Below are positions 20,578-30,322 of a stretch of DNA of 30,748 nucleotides, one piece after another. Every line of letters begins with the position of its first letter. Position 1 is the first letter of the stretch. The notes under the pieces are model-generated. The model had not been told where the DNA came from and ran no database searches. It worked only from the letters and a program-made list of their open reading frames with translations. Source of the stretch: Amphimedon queenslandica. Taxonomy: Eukaryota; Porifera; Demospongiae; Haplosclerida; Niphatidae. The position numbers were made by a program, and so were the translations under genes. The stretch covers positions 1 to 30,748 of the forward strand of contig NW_003546388.1 in assembly GCF_000090795.2 (NCBI RefSeq). Reading direction: 5' to 3'.

Positions 20578-21528
20578 ATGCTTGAAAAAGCAAATGATCA
20601 AGATTCAGAAGGCCTTTTGGCATATACAATTAGAAATCTTGACAGTAAAATTGTAACTGGTTCTGATATCAGTCAATATAAATTAATGAATGTTAAAGAA
20701 GCGCCTATTCACAATAGGCAAGAGCATCATGATTTGTTATGCTTTTCTACTTTATTTCCAACTGGACAATATGGAGAGCATCATCCCAGACAAAGCTATC
20801 CTGCACAGACTTTATCATTTAGTGAATACATAAAATCAAGACTTATAAACAACAATTTCCAATTTCGTAGAAATCATTCATATTGTCTGCACTATTACGG
20901 ATTAAAAATTAACAAGGCCTTAAAAACTGGCATATATAATTTATTAAAAAAAACAAGAGGGAACGTTGGTCAAACTGTTGCTGAAATATTAGAAAAAATA
21001 AATGTTTTAGATGAAGAATTTGAGGGCAATTTAAGTACCATGTTGGCTCCAATACAAGGCAATAATCAATATTGGTTCCGTGTGAAAGGTGAAGTCAAAG
21101 CAATGATTGCTGAGTATGGCTCACCAACACTTTTCCTAACATTAAGTTGTGCTGAATACAATTCAGCTGATATAGCGCACTATTAAAGAAAAGTGAATAA
21201 TGCACCACAATCATATAGTATTTCTAGATTATGTACTGAGGACCCTGTTTCAGTATCGCGACAATTTCCATACAAGTTTAAGCATTTCTTTAATATAGTC
21301 ATTCTCCAGAGAGGTGTTTTAGGCAAAGTAGAGCAATATTATGTTAAAAAAGAATACCAAATGCGTGGAGTGCCCCATTATCACATACTCCTATGGATTG
21401 AAAATGCTCTTGTTGTTGGTATTGATTGTCCAGAAGAAGTCTGTTTTTTCATACAAGATAGGATAACGTGTCATATACCAGATAGTAATATGTCACCTGA
21501 TTTAAATTTCTTGGTAACAAAATACTAA
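20578..21528 (+). pseudogene. Helitron copy 2: Helitron_like_N and HUH nuclease
   Basis: The first frame (20578-21186) has LMNVKEAPIHNRQEHHDLLC, LFPTGQYGEHHPRQSYPAQT, LSFSEYIKSRL, LHYYGLKINKALKTGIYNLL, LAPIQGNNQYWFRVKGEVKA and GSPTLFLTLSCAEYNSADIA: the N-terminal Helitron helicase-like domain. A stop at 21184-21186 interrupts it. The same frame then continues through 21528 with FPYKFKHFFNIVILQRGVLG, YQMRGVPHYHILLWIENA and CPEEVCFFIQDRITCHIP. HYH at 21376-21384 is the HUH motif that coordinates the catalytic metal. Only single stops separate this domain from the next, so decay is recent in this part. Confidence 0.85.
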
Positions 21529-22590
21529 ATGCACAAGTGCAGCAAATACTGCAAGCAAACTATTAAAGTTGGCAAGACCTATGTATCTAGATGCCGATTT
21601 GATTTTCCTAGACCAGTACGAGATAGTATTTGCATGAATGATGTTGAAAATAGCTTGAAATCATGCAATAAAATATACTATCTCAATCGAGATGAAAAAG
21701 AAGTTCCAGTCAACGACTACAATCCTTTACTGTTGAAATTGTGGCGTGCAAATATGGACTTGCAACACGTTGCAGAGAGGAGTCTTTCCTTAACAGAGTA
21801 TGTAACTGGATATGTCACTAAAGCAGAAAAGAGTCATGCACTGGACTTATGGGATGAAGTCAGCAGCTGTAACAACATATACAGCAGGCTTTGGAAAATC
21901 GGCCAAAAATTACTTCCAGCTAAAGTAGGACTATATTGAAGCTAGCGATCTTCTTCTCGGTGAAAGTTTATACATGAAATCAGTAACCATACAGTACGTT
22001 AATGTGTACTTGCCTCTTAAGAGGAGCAGAAAAATCAAAAACTATTCATATTTAACTAAAATGGATCGATCTTCTAAAGACATTTTTAATCCTAGCATAA
22101 TTGAAGACTTTTATCCAACAGAACCAAATAACATGGAAGATGTATCTCTTAACGAATTTGTTGCTAATTACAAATTTAATAAAGTAGGAGAAAATTGAGA
22201 AAGAGAATACAAACTTCGATCAAAGCCAGTCCTTCCAAACCATAGGAAATTTAATCCTATGCAAGAAGCGGAAAGAGACGATTTTTATTACTCGCTAATA
22301 TGCCTTTTAGAGACGAGAGCACACTTGTAATAGAAGGAGAAACAATGGAAGAAGCTTTTAGGCGTGACAGAGAAGCATCTATACGTGGCATTGAAAATCA
22401 TTTCAACAAACTACAGAAATTATTAGAAGCTGAACGTAATTGAAAGAAAATAGTCGATGCAAGAAATAAAGCCGGTTTTACTGAAGAAGAACTTCCTGAT
22501 AACAAGGAAGATGATGAGCCTCAATTACTAGGTGAAATAATGGAAGCAGTAGCTGATATTGTTCACATGCCTATAAATGTACCTAATTGA
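21529..22590 (+). pseudogene. Helitron copy 2: Rep YY motif and linker to helicase
   Basis: It continues the HUH frame after one stop: MHKCSKYCKQTIKVGKTYVS then CRFDFPRPVRDSICMNDVEN, with Cys positions common in Helitron Rep. RSLSLTEYVTGYVTKAEKS has Tyr codons at 21799-21801 and 21811-21813 and Lys at 21820-21822, the two-tyrosine signature. A stop at about 21937 is followed by MKSVTIQYVNVYLPLKRSRK, MDRSSKDIFNPSIIEDFYPT and, across further stops, MPFRDESTLVIEGETMEEAF and FTEEELPDNKEDDEPQ. Copy 1 homology ends inside this linker. The region holds at least five stops. Confidence 0.85.
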
Positions 22591-22611
22591 ACATTAGAGC
22601 AAAGAGAGGCA

Positions 22612-24278
22612 ATGCTTAATGTAAATCAAAAAAGAATTTTTGATAAAATTAAGAGTCATCTTATAAGTCAAAAAGAATGTGAAGACTTATTAGAGAATGA
22701 GTCTTCAAGACTACTTAGATTAGATAATATCGAACCGCTAAGGATGCTTATTAGTGGTGTAGGTGGAACTGGTAGGTCGTTTAAGATAGAGGCAATAAAA
22801 TGCCTAGTGGATGACATATGGCATCCAAAAAGTGGTGAAATTATGTGTGCTATAGTAGCACCAACAGGTAAAGCTGCATTTAATGTAGGAGGACTAACAA
22901 TACATAGATTATTTCAGCTACCAATAGAGCATGAGGGAAAGACAGCTGGATATTGGGCTTTGAATAAAGAAGCTCAGAAAAAAATAAAAATGACACTTAA
23001 AAATTTGAAAATTATAATAGTAGACATGGTATCTATGGTATCCAATCTAAATCTAGCATACTTACACATGCACTTAGAAAATATATTTGGAACTGATGAA
23101 TGGTTTGGATGCAAAAATATTTTATTTGTAGGTGACCACTTACAATTGCCACCAGTTAATGGTAGACCAGTATTTAAAAAAATTAGCAACAAACTAGTAA
23201 AAACTAGACTTGTAGCAGCAAATGCAGTTAACAAATGGAAAGAAACAGTAGAATATGATGAACTAACAATCATTGAGCGACAAAAAGGAGACGAAACCTT
23301 CTTTAAGATGCTTGATTCTGTTAGACATGGCTGTCTGACTGATGAAACTATTGATACGCTTAAGAGTCGCGTATTTAAAGTTTCAATACAAGAAAAATAT
23401 AAGGAATTGGAAAGTGAAGGAAAAAATCCTCCAATTTGCCTATTTTCTAAAGTAGACGCCTGTCAATGAATTAATGTTAGGTCTAGAAACTGAGAAAATA
23501 GAATTGGCAATTGTTAATGTTGTGATGAAAGTGGCAGCACAGCAAAATTTGATAAAAAGCAAGAAAAAAATTAGAGAAACTAAAAGATCAACCAAGCAAA
23601 ACAGCTGGTTTAGAAACTGTATTGTCTTTAGCAGTAGGCTGTAGAGTAATGCTAAGATGTAATATTGATGACTGTAGGATTAGTTAATGGTGCCATTGGT
23701 ACAGTAATGGGTATTTATGCTACACGTATATCAATCAAATATGATCATATTGATGTACCTTGTGACATAGAAAGGGTTACTTCTAGATTTATGCTATCTA
23801 AGAATTTGTATATACATAGAAAAGAGTTTCCTTTATACTTTCTTATGCTATTACCATACATAAATGTCAGGGCCTCTCACTAGATACAGCCATTATTGAT
23901 TTATCTACTGATGTTTTTGGTGATGGTATGGCATATGTTGCATTGTCTTGTGTACACACATTAAATGGATTACATTTATTATCATTTGATCCTCTCTCTG
24001 TTAAAGTTAGTAATCCGTGCATTAACGAACTTAACTGCCTCAGAAGTAAATTTCGGAATGATATACCTCAAATCAAGAAAAGTAAAGGAAAGAAGAGAAA
24101 GATTCAAGTGACTGGTATAACTGATGATGGTGAACCTTGTTGTAAGAATGCCAAGGTGTCTGTAAGTCATGTCCAAAGTACTATTAACAGTACGGTTAGT
24201 AGCAATAAATGTAAGAGTACTGATTTACAAAAGTCCGATATCCCAAAAAGACTAAAATTTGTGACAATAATGCGTTAA
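22612..24278 (+). pseudogene. Helitron copy 2: Pif1-like helicase
   Basis: This is a superfamily 1B DNA helicase of the Pif1/Helitron type, expected to unwind the strand during transposition. Motifs: LMLNVNQKRIFDKI-type start at 22612; Walker A as SGVGGTGRSF, with Arg (codon 22774-22776) where Lys is expected; APTGKAAFNVGGLTIHRLF; Walker B as IIIVDMVSMVSN, with Met (23026-23028) in place of Glu; NILFVGDHLQLPPV; LTIIERQKGDETFFKMLDSV. After a frame break come [18 protein letters not shown] (about 23853-23906) and [20 protein letters not shown], where Cys (23949-23951) replaces the usual Arg. The frame to 24278 adds a basic [10 protein letters not shown] stretch that could serve nuclear import. 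The 23470-23660 stretch is badly scrambled. Loss of several catalytic residues, not just stops, argues against activity. Confidence 0.85.
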
Positions 24279-24384
24279 ATAAGCCTTGCCCCCAAGAAAG
24301 AAAAGTTGATATAGACAGTAGTTCTGACAATAGTGCTTTGGTATTGCCTCGCTCAAAAAACAATGATAAATTGTTTCAATTAAT

Positions 24385-25205
24385 TTGAAAGACCTAAAAA
24401 CCAAATTTAGTGTCAAAGATGACAATAGTTATAGAAGTCTCATTGTATCTATAAAACTCTCAAACATTAAATGTAAACCAAAAGATAAAACCAAATGTGT
24501 TGTAAAAAATGACCATTGTAGTAGTAGTCTGATTGTATTTATAAAACTCTCAAGCATTAAATTAAAGACAAGTAATCCAAAAAAAGATAATGATGTCATC
24601 TTTACTTATGAAGAGCCTCCCAACCCAGATATTGCGAGGAGACAATGGGATTATGATTATTACCCTGGTAATGATGAATATCAAAGAAGGTGGTGTGAGA
24701 TTTTAAATCTCAAATTTGTCACAGCTTCTGGAATCTTACCTGGTAGTCCAACAACACCATTGTCAGATGAAAGAGTTCCTAATAGTATTCTTGATGTCCC
24801 TGGTGATGGGAACTGTTTATTTTATGCCCTTTCATATCTCATCACTGGGTCCATTTCTCAGCATTACGAATTACGTAAAGCAATTATTAGTAATATGCCA
24901 AACTTTGAAGAAGAATTGTTTAATAGTACATTAAGTGCAACCAGATATTCAAGCATATATGATTACATAAATAAATCCAAATGTATAGAAATTATGTGTG
25001 GGCCACTGACACAGAGATTATTACACTAACTGCAATATTAGGTACAACCGTATATTCATATTCACTAACTGCTACTTTTGTTGGCTGGGCTAGATATGGA
25101 ACCCAAACTTTATATGGCATTCCTTGTGATACTATTACACCTGCTTTGTATTTGAAGTATGTTGGTACTAATCATTTCCAAGCAGTTAAGTCTAATTTTT
25201 TTTAA
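24385..25205 (+). pseudogene. Helitron copy 2: repeat linker and OTU cysteine protease
   Basis: It starts with two similar segments, SYRSLIVSIKLSNIKCK and CSSSLIVFIKLSSIKLK, in a basic linker. RRQWDYDYYPGNDEYQRRWC follows, then the OTU domain: LDVPGDGNCLFYALSYLITG with Asp (24805-24807) and catalytic Cys (24814-24816), and YELRKAIISNM. A frameshift near 24985-25010 moves the rest to the next frame: ATDTEIITLTAILGTTVYSY and YVGTNHFQAV, with His at 25173-25175 in the position of the catalytic His. OTU proteases cleave ubiquitin chains; their role in Helitrons is unknown. All three key residues remain, although in two frames. Confidence 0.85.
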
Positions 25206-25763
25206 GCATTGATTGTTGATGGAAGTGGGTATGTTGTATGGGGGGAGGTCCATCATCTTAAAAACATTCGTTGTTTAATGTGACTTGTATTTCACTGCAT
25301 GTGCAATGTGAATGATGTGAGTGTGTGTGAAAACCATTGGTGCATATCCACCCAGTATTGCTTAGTATGAAGAGATCTAACTCAATTCAGGAAGTGAGAT
25401 TAATCAATGTATATGCATAACAGTGAATATTGATTACTTGTTGCTGAAATGGACAGGGAAAGGGTGTGAAAGAGGTTTACTGTTTATTAGAGTTAAGCAT
25501 TGATTCAAATTTGTGTGACTATCATTTATGTAGGACAGAAGGTTAGGAAGGGAGGAAGCTGTCATTATCAAATTTGGATCTTGTTTGTGGCTTGTACTAC
25601 ATGTTTATTACAAATAACAGGTGCTTATGGATCTGGGCGCTGCTGCAAAATTTTGAAGTCCTGACAAAAAAAATTGAGTAACATTAAAATTTGTTATTAT
25701 ACATTTAGTATTATTCAAGCAGTGATTCTGTACATGTAATAAATAATGATCATCATGCATGTT
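25206..25763. other. Spacer after the Helitron
   Basis: No open frame or repeat that I can support. The Helitron 3' end should lie here or a little beyond, but no hairpin plus CTRR could be singled out by eye. Confidence 0.4.
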
Positions 25764-25943
25764 AATGCTGCCATCAATGCTGTGCACATTACATATATGT
25801 AAATGCTTGCCAGCTGATGTTGCACATAATGCTGTCATCAATGCTGTGCGCATTATTAAGTTAATGCTTGCCGGCTGATGTTGCTGATGTTGCCATCAAT
25901 GCTGTGCGCATAATAAATGCTTGCAAGCTAATGTTGCGCATCT
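25764..25943. repeat. Three-copy minisatellite, 58-64 bp unit
   Basis: The core CATCAATGCTGTGC begins at 25772, 25836 and 25894, each followed by a CATTA-like stretch and TAAATGCTTGCCAGCTGATG-type sequence. Spacings are 64 and 58 bases. The copies differ by substitutions and small indels. No coding content. Confidence 0.8.
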
Positions 25944-25967
25944 TTTATTGATGATTGTTGTAACATG

Positions 25968-26735
25968 TGCATGTTGTCATTAACAAAAAACATTGTTTGC
26001 ACATTGGAAATTCTTCATGTACAAAATGTTATTTTATATTAAGCAAGTCATGAAAGTATCTTAACTGAGGATAGCATTAGTAAGCAATATTATGTCTAAA
26101 ATACATGCATGCACATACATGTATGATCTAATCAGAAACATTGTAGATGCTACCATTATCATTATTAGTTACTATGTCTCATTCATACTTTTTACAGGTA
26201 CTTGCTTAGCCCAAGGACTACAATGTGGTTATAGAGAGTGAGGTTTGATGTGATTGGTAAGTGCTATTATTATTATTAGCCTGTGAGTTTACATTGCTTC
26301 CTTTTGATATGTTTCTATTACTATGCTTTACAGGTAATTATAGCTGGGAAGATTTGCTGATTCAGCAATACCTTTGCTTGATATTGGAATGTTCAATGTA
26401 ATGAAAGGCAAATCTGTTTTTAGATTGTTGTAACTAAATTAATTTATTTATTAAACGTAACTTAATGTTTTGTTGCAGCTGCTTGATTAGTAGTTGTATC
26501 ACGCGGTAGGAGGTGCCAGTTTACATACATGTATGTATAGGTTTTATATTACTGTATATAGTCTTAGCAATGGAATATGTAGTAAGATGCAGATTATTGT
26601 GAGATGTCTTATGTATTTTGGTATAGGTTATGATTCTAGGCTACATACTTTATGGTTTGATGACTATATCATTAATTATGGCCACAGTAAGTACTTTCTT
26701 TACTCAATATAAATGAATACTTGCCAATGTATTTT
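25968..26735. repeat. Tandem duplication, unit 1
   Basis: Unit 1 matches unit 2 (26736-28500) in the same order. Shared anchors include cattaacaa...cattgg, cttaactgaggatagcat, GTTTACATTGCTT (26287), ACTAAATTAATTT (26433), ATGTTTTGTTG(C/T)AG before about 26480, GAGGTGCCAGTTT (about 26510), TCTTAGCAAT (26563) and ATTATGGCCA followed by a donor-like GTAAGT. No frame stays open in both copies, so this is not protein-coding sequence. The copies are diverged by substitutions and indels. Acceptor-like and donor-like sites kept in both copies hint at a non-coding exon. Confidence 0.7.
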
Positions 26736-28500
26736 TTGTTGTGTGTATGCATGTTCTCATTAACAATACAAAAATAATTGTCTGCATGCACATTGGAATG
26801 TATTCATGTGGTCTATTAACCCTTTAACACCGAAATTAATTTTGGAATAAAAATAATTTTCTGGTGGTACTAGTTGAGCAATTCATATCTCTCAAGATTT
26901 TGTCCTGCGAGACTTGAAACTTGCTAGCAGCCTTTATGGGATGTTCATCCTTAGATAGAAGTATAATAGTAAATGAAGCGGCATAAAGCAATGCAGCGTC
27001 TATTGCAAAGATACTCACCGATTTTCTCAAATACACGGACTTGGCGAAGGGAAAGAGAGAGTTGTATCATGTAAAGCAGGACCTAGTAGGCAGGATATGA
27101 AAGAATGAAGAGGCAGAAGTCAGTGGAGAAGATGCTACGAGTAGAAACACCACTGTGACTGGTCGAGAAGCCATGGTTGCTAAGCCGTTGCTAAGCAAAA
27201 TGTGGCCACACCTACCGCTTTTCTCCATTGAAATGTTAGGCAAAGCAGCTCTCTCGAGTCGCTCGCCTTTTTTACTCACTTCTAGAGGATTTCGGATTTC
27301 ACAAGCCAAAGGTAAGTCTAAACATTCTGTCTTTTGTTGTTGTGTCATTTTTTAGGTGACTTACCTCGGCCGCTGATCATTTTGAACAGTTTGGGTCACG
27401 CTACTGGACTTTTCTACCTATTTACTCTGTTTTTAGTCTTTGACAATGTTATATATGTTAGAGAGATGAAAGGAGAACCTTCTAGAATGTTATATTTCCA
27501 TAAATAAAAAAGAAAATAACAATTATACTACACCCCCTCATGTTATTGATGTACAAGTACGTCTATCGGTGTTAAAGGGTTAATGTGTGTTTGCACAATG
27601 CAGGTCTCGTAAAAGAAACTTAATTTAGGATGGCATGTGTCATCAAATTGAACGGTGTATGTATAAATTACATGTACAGTGTATGTACATACACTTGTAT
27701 GAGTCAATCATAACTTAATATGCATTGTGGAGCTATACATGTCTTATATCTATATTAATTGTTGTTAAGTGCATGTACGCTACTGTCAATTTGTTAGTAC
27801 ATGTATAATTTCACATTCATATTTTACACAGATACATATTTTACACAAGGACTTAAGTGTGGTGAGAATAAGGTCGGACTTGGAAAGAGATTTAAAAGGT
27901 GAAGGCCTATTCATCTTTGTGAGCAGATGTATCTTTATAGTGGTTTGTAATGTAAGTTTGTGACAAACATAAGTTACATCATGCATATACATGTACATAT
28001 TTATTATAGCATATATAGCCTCTGTGTTTACATTGCTTGCTATTGATGATGTTTCTTTCTTACTTTGCTTTAAGCTATTTTCAAGTGCAAATGATTTAAT
28101 GATTTTGCAATACGGTGTAATGTAATACTTTTATAGCTTGGTAAATGTCTAAGGCTATTGTCTGATTTCGTTTTGTGTTGACTAAATTAATTTCTAATAA
28201 ATAATCATCGTGGTAACATTATGTTTTGTTGTAGCTCTTTGATCAGTGGTGCTTTCACACTGGATGAGGTGCCAGTTTCCAGCTGAACAGGTTTCATATC
28301 GTCTTAGTCTTAGCAATTGAATACATAGTAAGATAAAATATTGTGTGATTCCACAGTTTTATAATATTGTGTGATAGATCATGATCCAAGGCTATAATTC
28401 TTTTTGATTATTAATATTGATTATCTGATTAACTATGGCCATGGTATGTCTTTTCTTTTCTCGTTAATATAATTAAGTAATGTATATCACATGTATTTGT
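26736..28500. repeat. Tandem duplication, unit 2 (carries a piggyBac-like insert)
   Basis: Second copy of the unit at 25968-26735. Anchors: cattaacaa...cattgg at about 26760, cttaatttaggatggcat (about 27620), GTTTACATTGCTT (28027), ACTAAATTAATTT (28183), ATGTTTTGTTGTAG (about 28222), GAGGTGCCAGTTT (about 28268), TCTTAGCAAT (28309) and ACTATGGCCATGGTATGT. The extra length comes mainly from the 760-base element at 26820-27579, which is missing from unit 1. Boundaries are approximate to a few tens of bases. Confidence 0.7.
26820..27579. mobile_element. piggyBac-like non-autonomous element
   Basis: The element is flanked by TTAA at 26816-26819 and 27580-27583 and has 14-base perfect terminal inverted repeats, CCCTTTAACACCGA on the left and TCGGTGTTAAAGGG on the right. 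A TTAA target and CCC start are the hallmarks of piggyBac. At 760 bases it encodes no transposase. Two open stretches inside (27067-27348 minus and 27155-27355 plus) overlap each other and resemble nothing I know. Unit 1 of the surrounding duplication has a single TTAA at the matching place (about 26036-26040), consistent with an empty site. Confidence 0.88.
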
Positions 28501-28803
28501 ATTATAGGAAGATTGAAGCTCAAGTATTGAATTGTTTTGCGTTCTTGAACAAATACTAATTTTAAGCATTGCTATTATAATTTCTGTTTTGGCTTAACGC
28601 TTAAAAATATTTGACTCTAATCATTAGTTTTAAATTTAAGAAAAGTTAATTTTTTACATGTCCATATTATATAATAATCTAATAAAAGTTATAGTTCTTT
28701 TTTGTGGTATTGTTGCTGTTCCTCCTGCATCTGCCCTGCCCCTGCCTCTTGGCCTGGCTCTCAGAAGATTGTTGTACTACAGGAAAATGGAGTAGAAAGG
28801 TGG
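28501..28803. other. AT-rich spacer between duplication and proline-rich exon
   Basis: No gene supported. A short C-rich stretch on the plus strand (cctcctgcatctgccctgcc, from about 28720) lies just beyond the poly(A) signal of the minus-strand exon; on the minus strand it is G-rich and could act as a downstream element for 3' end formation, but this is speculation. Confidence 0.35.
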
Positions 28804-28809
28804 TTTATT
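28804..28809 (-). terminator. Poly(A) signal AATAAA
   Basis: AATAAA on the minus strand, about 40 bases after the stop codon of the proline-rich frame. The short distance fits a compact 3' UTR. Confidence 0.6.
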
Positions 28810-28847
28810 GGTGTCTATATAAACTGCAGATCATAACTAAAATAATC

Positions 28848-29276
28848 TTACAATTTCTCGATTGATTTGGCGTAACTGCCATATGATAGCTGCCTCTGCC
28901 TTTGCAGAGCAGCAATATCAAGAGGACCTCCAGCTCCAGCTAAATGGAGTGCTGGAGCAGCAGGGCAAAGTGGCAGAGGACCTCCATCCACTGGTGGTGG
29001 ACCTCCAGCCATCAGTGGAGAACCTTCAGCTACTGGTGGCAGTCCTCCAGCCAGAGGTGGAGGACCTCCAGCCTCTGGTGGAAGACCATCAGCAACTAGT
29101 GGAGGACCTCCAGCTACTGGAGGTGGCGGAGGAACTGGTAGTGGAGGAAGACCATCATCTGGTGGTCGTGGTGGTGGTGGCGGGCCTCCGGCTGGAGGTG
29201 GTGGTGGAGGCCCTCCAACTACTGGTGGTGGTGGAGGAAGAGGAGGAACTCCATGATGCTCATCATAATCCATAAA
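28848..29276 (-). CDS. Proline-rich protein, last exon
   Basis: The minus-strand frame begins after a ttttcttatag acceptor ending at 29277 with F-MDYDEHHGVPPLPPPPPVV, so it is better read as a terminal exon than as a gene starting at the ATG 29271-29273. The body is Pro/Gly-rich with PPPPP runs and repeated GGPPP/AGGLPP units, as found in actin regulators and RNA-processing proteins that bind SH3, EVH1, WW or profilin. The C-terminus, PLDIAALQRQRQLSYGSYAK then SIEKL, is not low-complexity and is not known to me; no WH2 or FH2 motif is seen. The exon is far richer in G+C than its surroundings. A poly(A) signal follows the stop. Upstream exons were not found and may lie beyond the window. The opposite strand is also open by mirror codon bias. 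Confidence 0.6.
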   Translation of the reverse strand, partial: FMDYDEHHGVPPLPPPPPVVGGPPPPPPAGGPPPPPRPPDDGLPPLPVPPPPPVAGGPPLVADGLPPEAGGPPPLAGGLPPVAEGSPLMAGGPPPVDGGPLPLCPAAPALHLAGAGGPLDIAALQRQRQLSYGSYAKSIEKL

Positions 29277-29657
29277 CTATAAGAAAACATAATAATAGCT
29301 AATGTAAGTTTGTAACTGAACTGACATGCTGCTTCTTCACAAAACTTAGTTTGCAAAGCAAAACTTCAGAAAAGTTTGAGAGCTGTGAGCGGGAAAGTGG
29401 CAACTGAAGCTGAATATAGTTTCAGAACCGCACATAGATCTTAATAATGACAACTAATGATTAATAATTATGAGTTAGGCTATGAATATAATTAATGATT
29501 CAAAAATTAAGAAACTGTTTGTGTAATGCGGTAAGTCTTCTTATGGTTCTTATTTCAAAATTCTTTTCTTCCATTAATGAACTGGTACCTAAGGCAAAAA
29601 TTATAATTATCAATAAAAAGGATTATTAATTAATAATATTTAATAAAAAGTATGGAA
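29277..29657. other. Likely intron of the proline-rich gene
   Basis: If the acceptor at 29277 is used, this AT-rich stretch is intronic on the minus strand. No upstream exon with an open frame and donor was recognised. Confidence 0.35.
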
Positions 29658-30322
29658 ACAAGTAAATAAAAAAATTTCTATTTAATAAAAAAAGTAGGGT
29701 TGCCAAAAATTAAAAGAAACAAGGGGGTTGAGTTCAACCATAATAATAATAGTTCAATTAATAGCAATAAACTTTAATTAATAAAAAAATAATTTATTAA
29801 TGAAAATAATACAAAAATTTCAAACACTACTTTGCAGAAAATGGTAACAGGAAGACTACAATGTAAATAGAATTTTAATAATAATTATGCCTCTGTACCT
29901 ACTGATTGCTCCACTACAATATCATGATGTAAATTAATTAATGTGATAAATATGAATAAGACTTTTCAGCTAGTATTGATGGAATAATTACTGTCATCAC
30001 AATAAAAAAATCTAAACTATGGATAGGGTAATGCATTCTTTGAATTTTGTGATTCAGTACAATATTGAAAATTTAAAATAATTATTAATATACTTCTTAA
30101 AAATTGTAATTGCATGGGCTCGCCACGTTATCATTTTCTGCAAAGTAGGGTTTGAAATATTTGTATTATTTTCATGCATAAATTTTTTTTATTACTTAAA
30201 GTTTATTGTTATTAATTGAACTATTAATTATAATTATGGTTGAACTCAACCCCATTGTTTCTTTTATTTTTTGACAACCCTACTTTTTCTTATTTAATAG
30301 AAATATTTTTTATTTACTTGTT
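29658..30322. mobile_element. Foldback-type element with about 190-bp inverted arms
   Basis: The arms 29658-29848 and 30127-30322 are inverted copies. The left arm carries ACAAGTAAATAAA, GTAGGGTTGCCAAAAA, GGGTTGAGTTCAACC and CTACTTTGCAGAAAATGGTAAC; the right arm carries the complements in reverse order, GTTATCATTTTCTGCAAAGTAG to TTTATTTACTTGT. The arms differ at scattered positions and by small indels. The central 278 bases are AT-rich and non-coding. Long inverted arms without a coding core fit a MITE or foldback element. A target duplication was not identified, so the outer ends are approximate. Confidence 0.8.

Larger units (their letters stand above)
18440..25205 (+). mobile_element. Helitron copy 2 with Rep, Pif1 helicase and OTU protease
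   Basis: A single polyprotein-type gene can be followed in order: charged N-terminal repeats, Cys-rich middle region, Helitron_like_N, HUH (21376-21384), YY (21799-21813), Pif1-like helicase (22612-24000) and OTU cysteine protease (24780-25205). This is the architecture of OTU-carrying animal Helitrons. Numerous stops and frameshifts mean it is not autonomous as shown. The 5' end is in or left of the gap. A 3' CTRR end with a hairpin was not identified after 25205. It is the fuller partner of copy 1 at 12911-17130. Confidence 0.85.

Noticed and set aside
22974-23273. Minus-strand open frame of 99 codons
   Set aside because: It is antisense to the Pif1-like helicase, whose motifs are clear on the plus strand.
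25206-25700. Helitron 3' terminus (hairpin plus CTRR)
   Set aside because: Several CTAA or CTAG tetramers occur by chance in this AT-rich DNA; none is preceded by a convincing GC-rich hairpin.
27067-27355. Overlapping open frames on both strands as possible genes
   Set aside because: They lie inside the 760-base piggyBac-like non-autonomous element, overlap each other and match no family.
28862-29275. Plus-strand Leu/Glu-rich open frame of 137 codons with coiled-coil-like repeats
   Set aside because: It is the mirror of the proline-rich minus-strand exon: the same triplet bias opens both strands. The minus strand has a splice acceptor and a poly(A) signal; the plus strand has neither.
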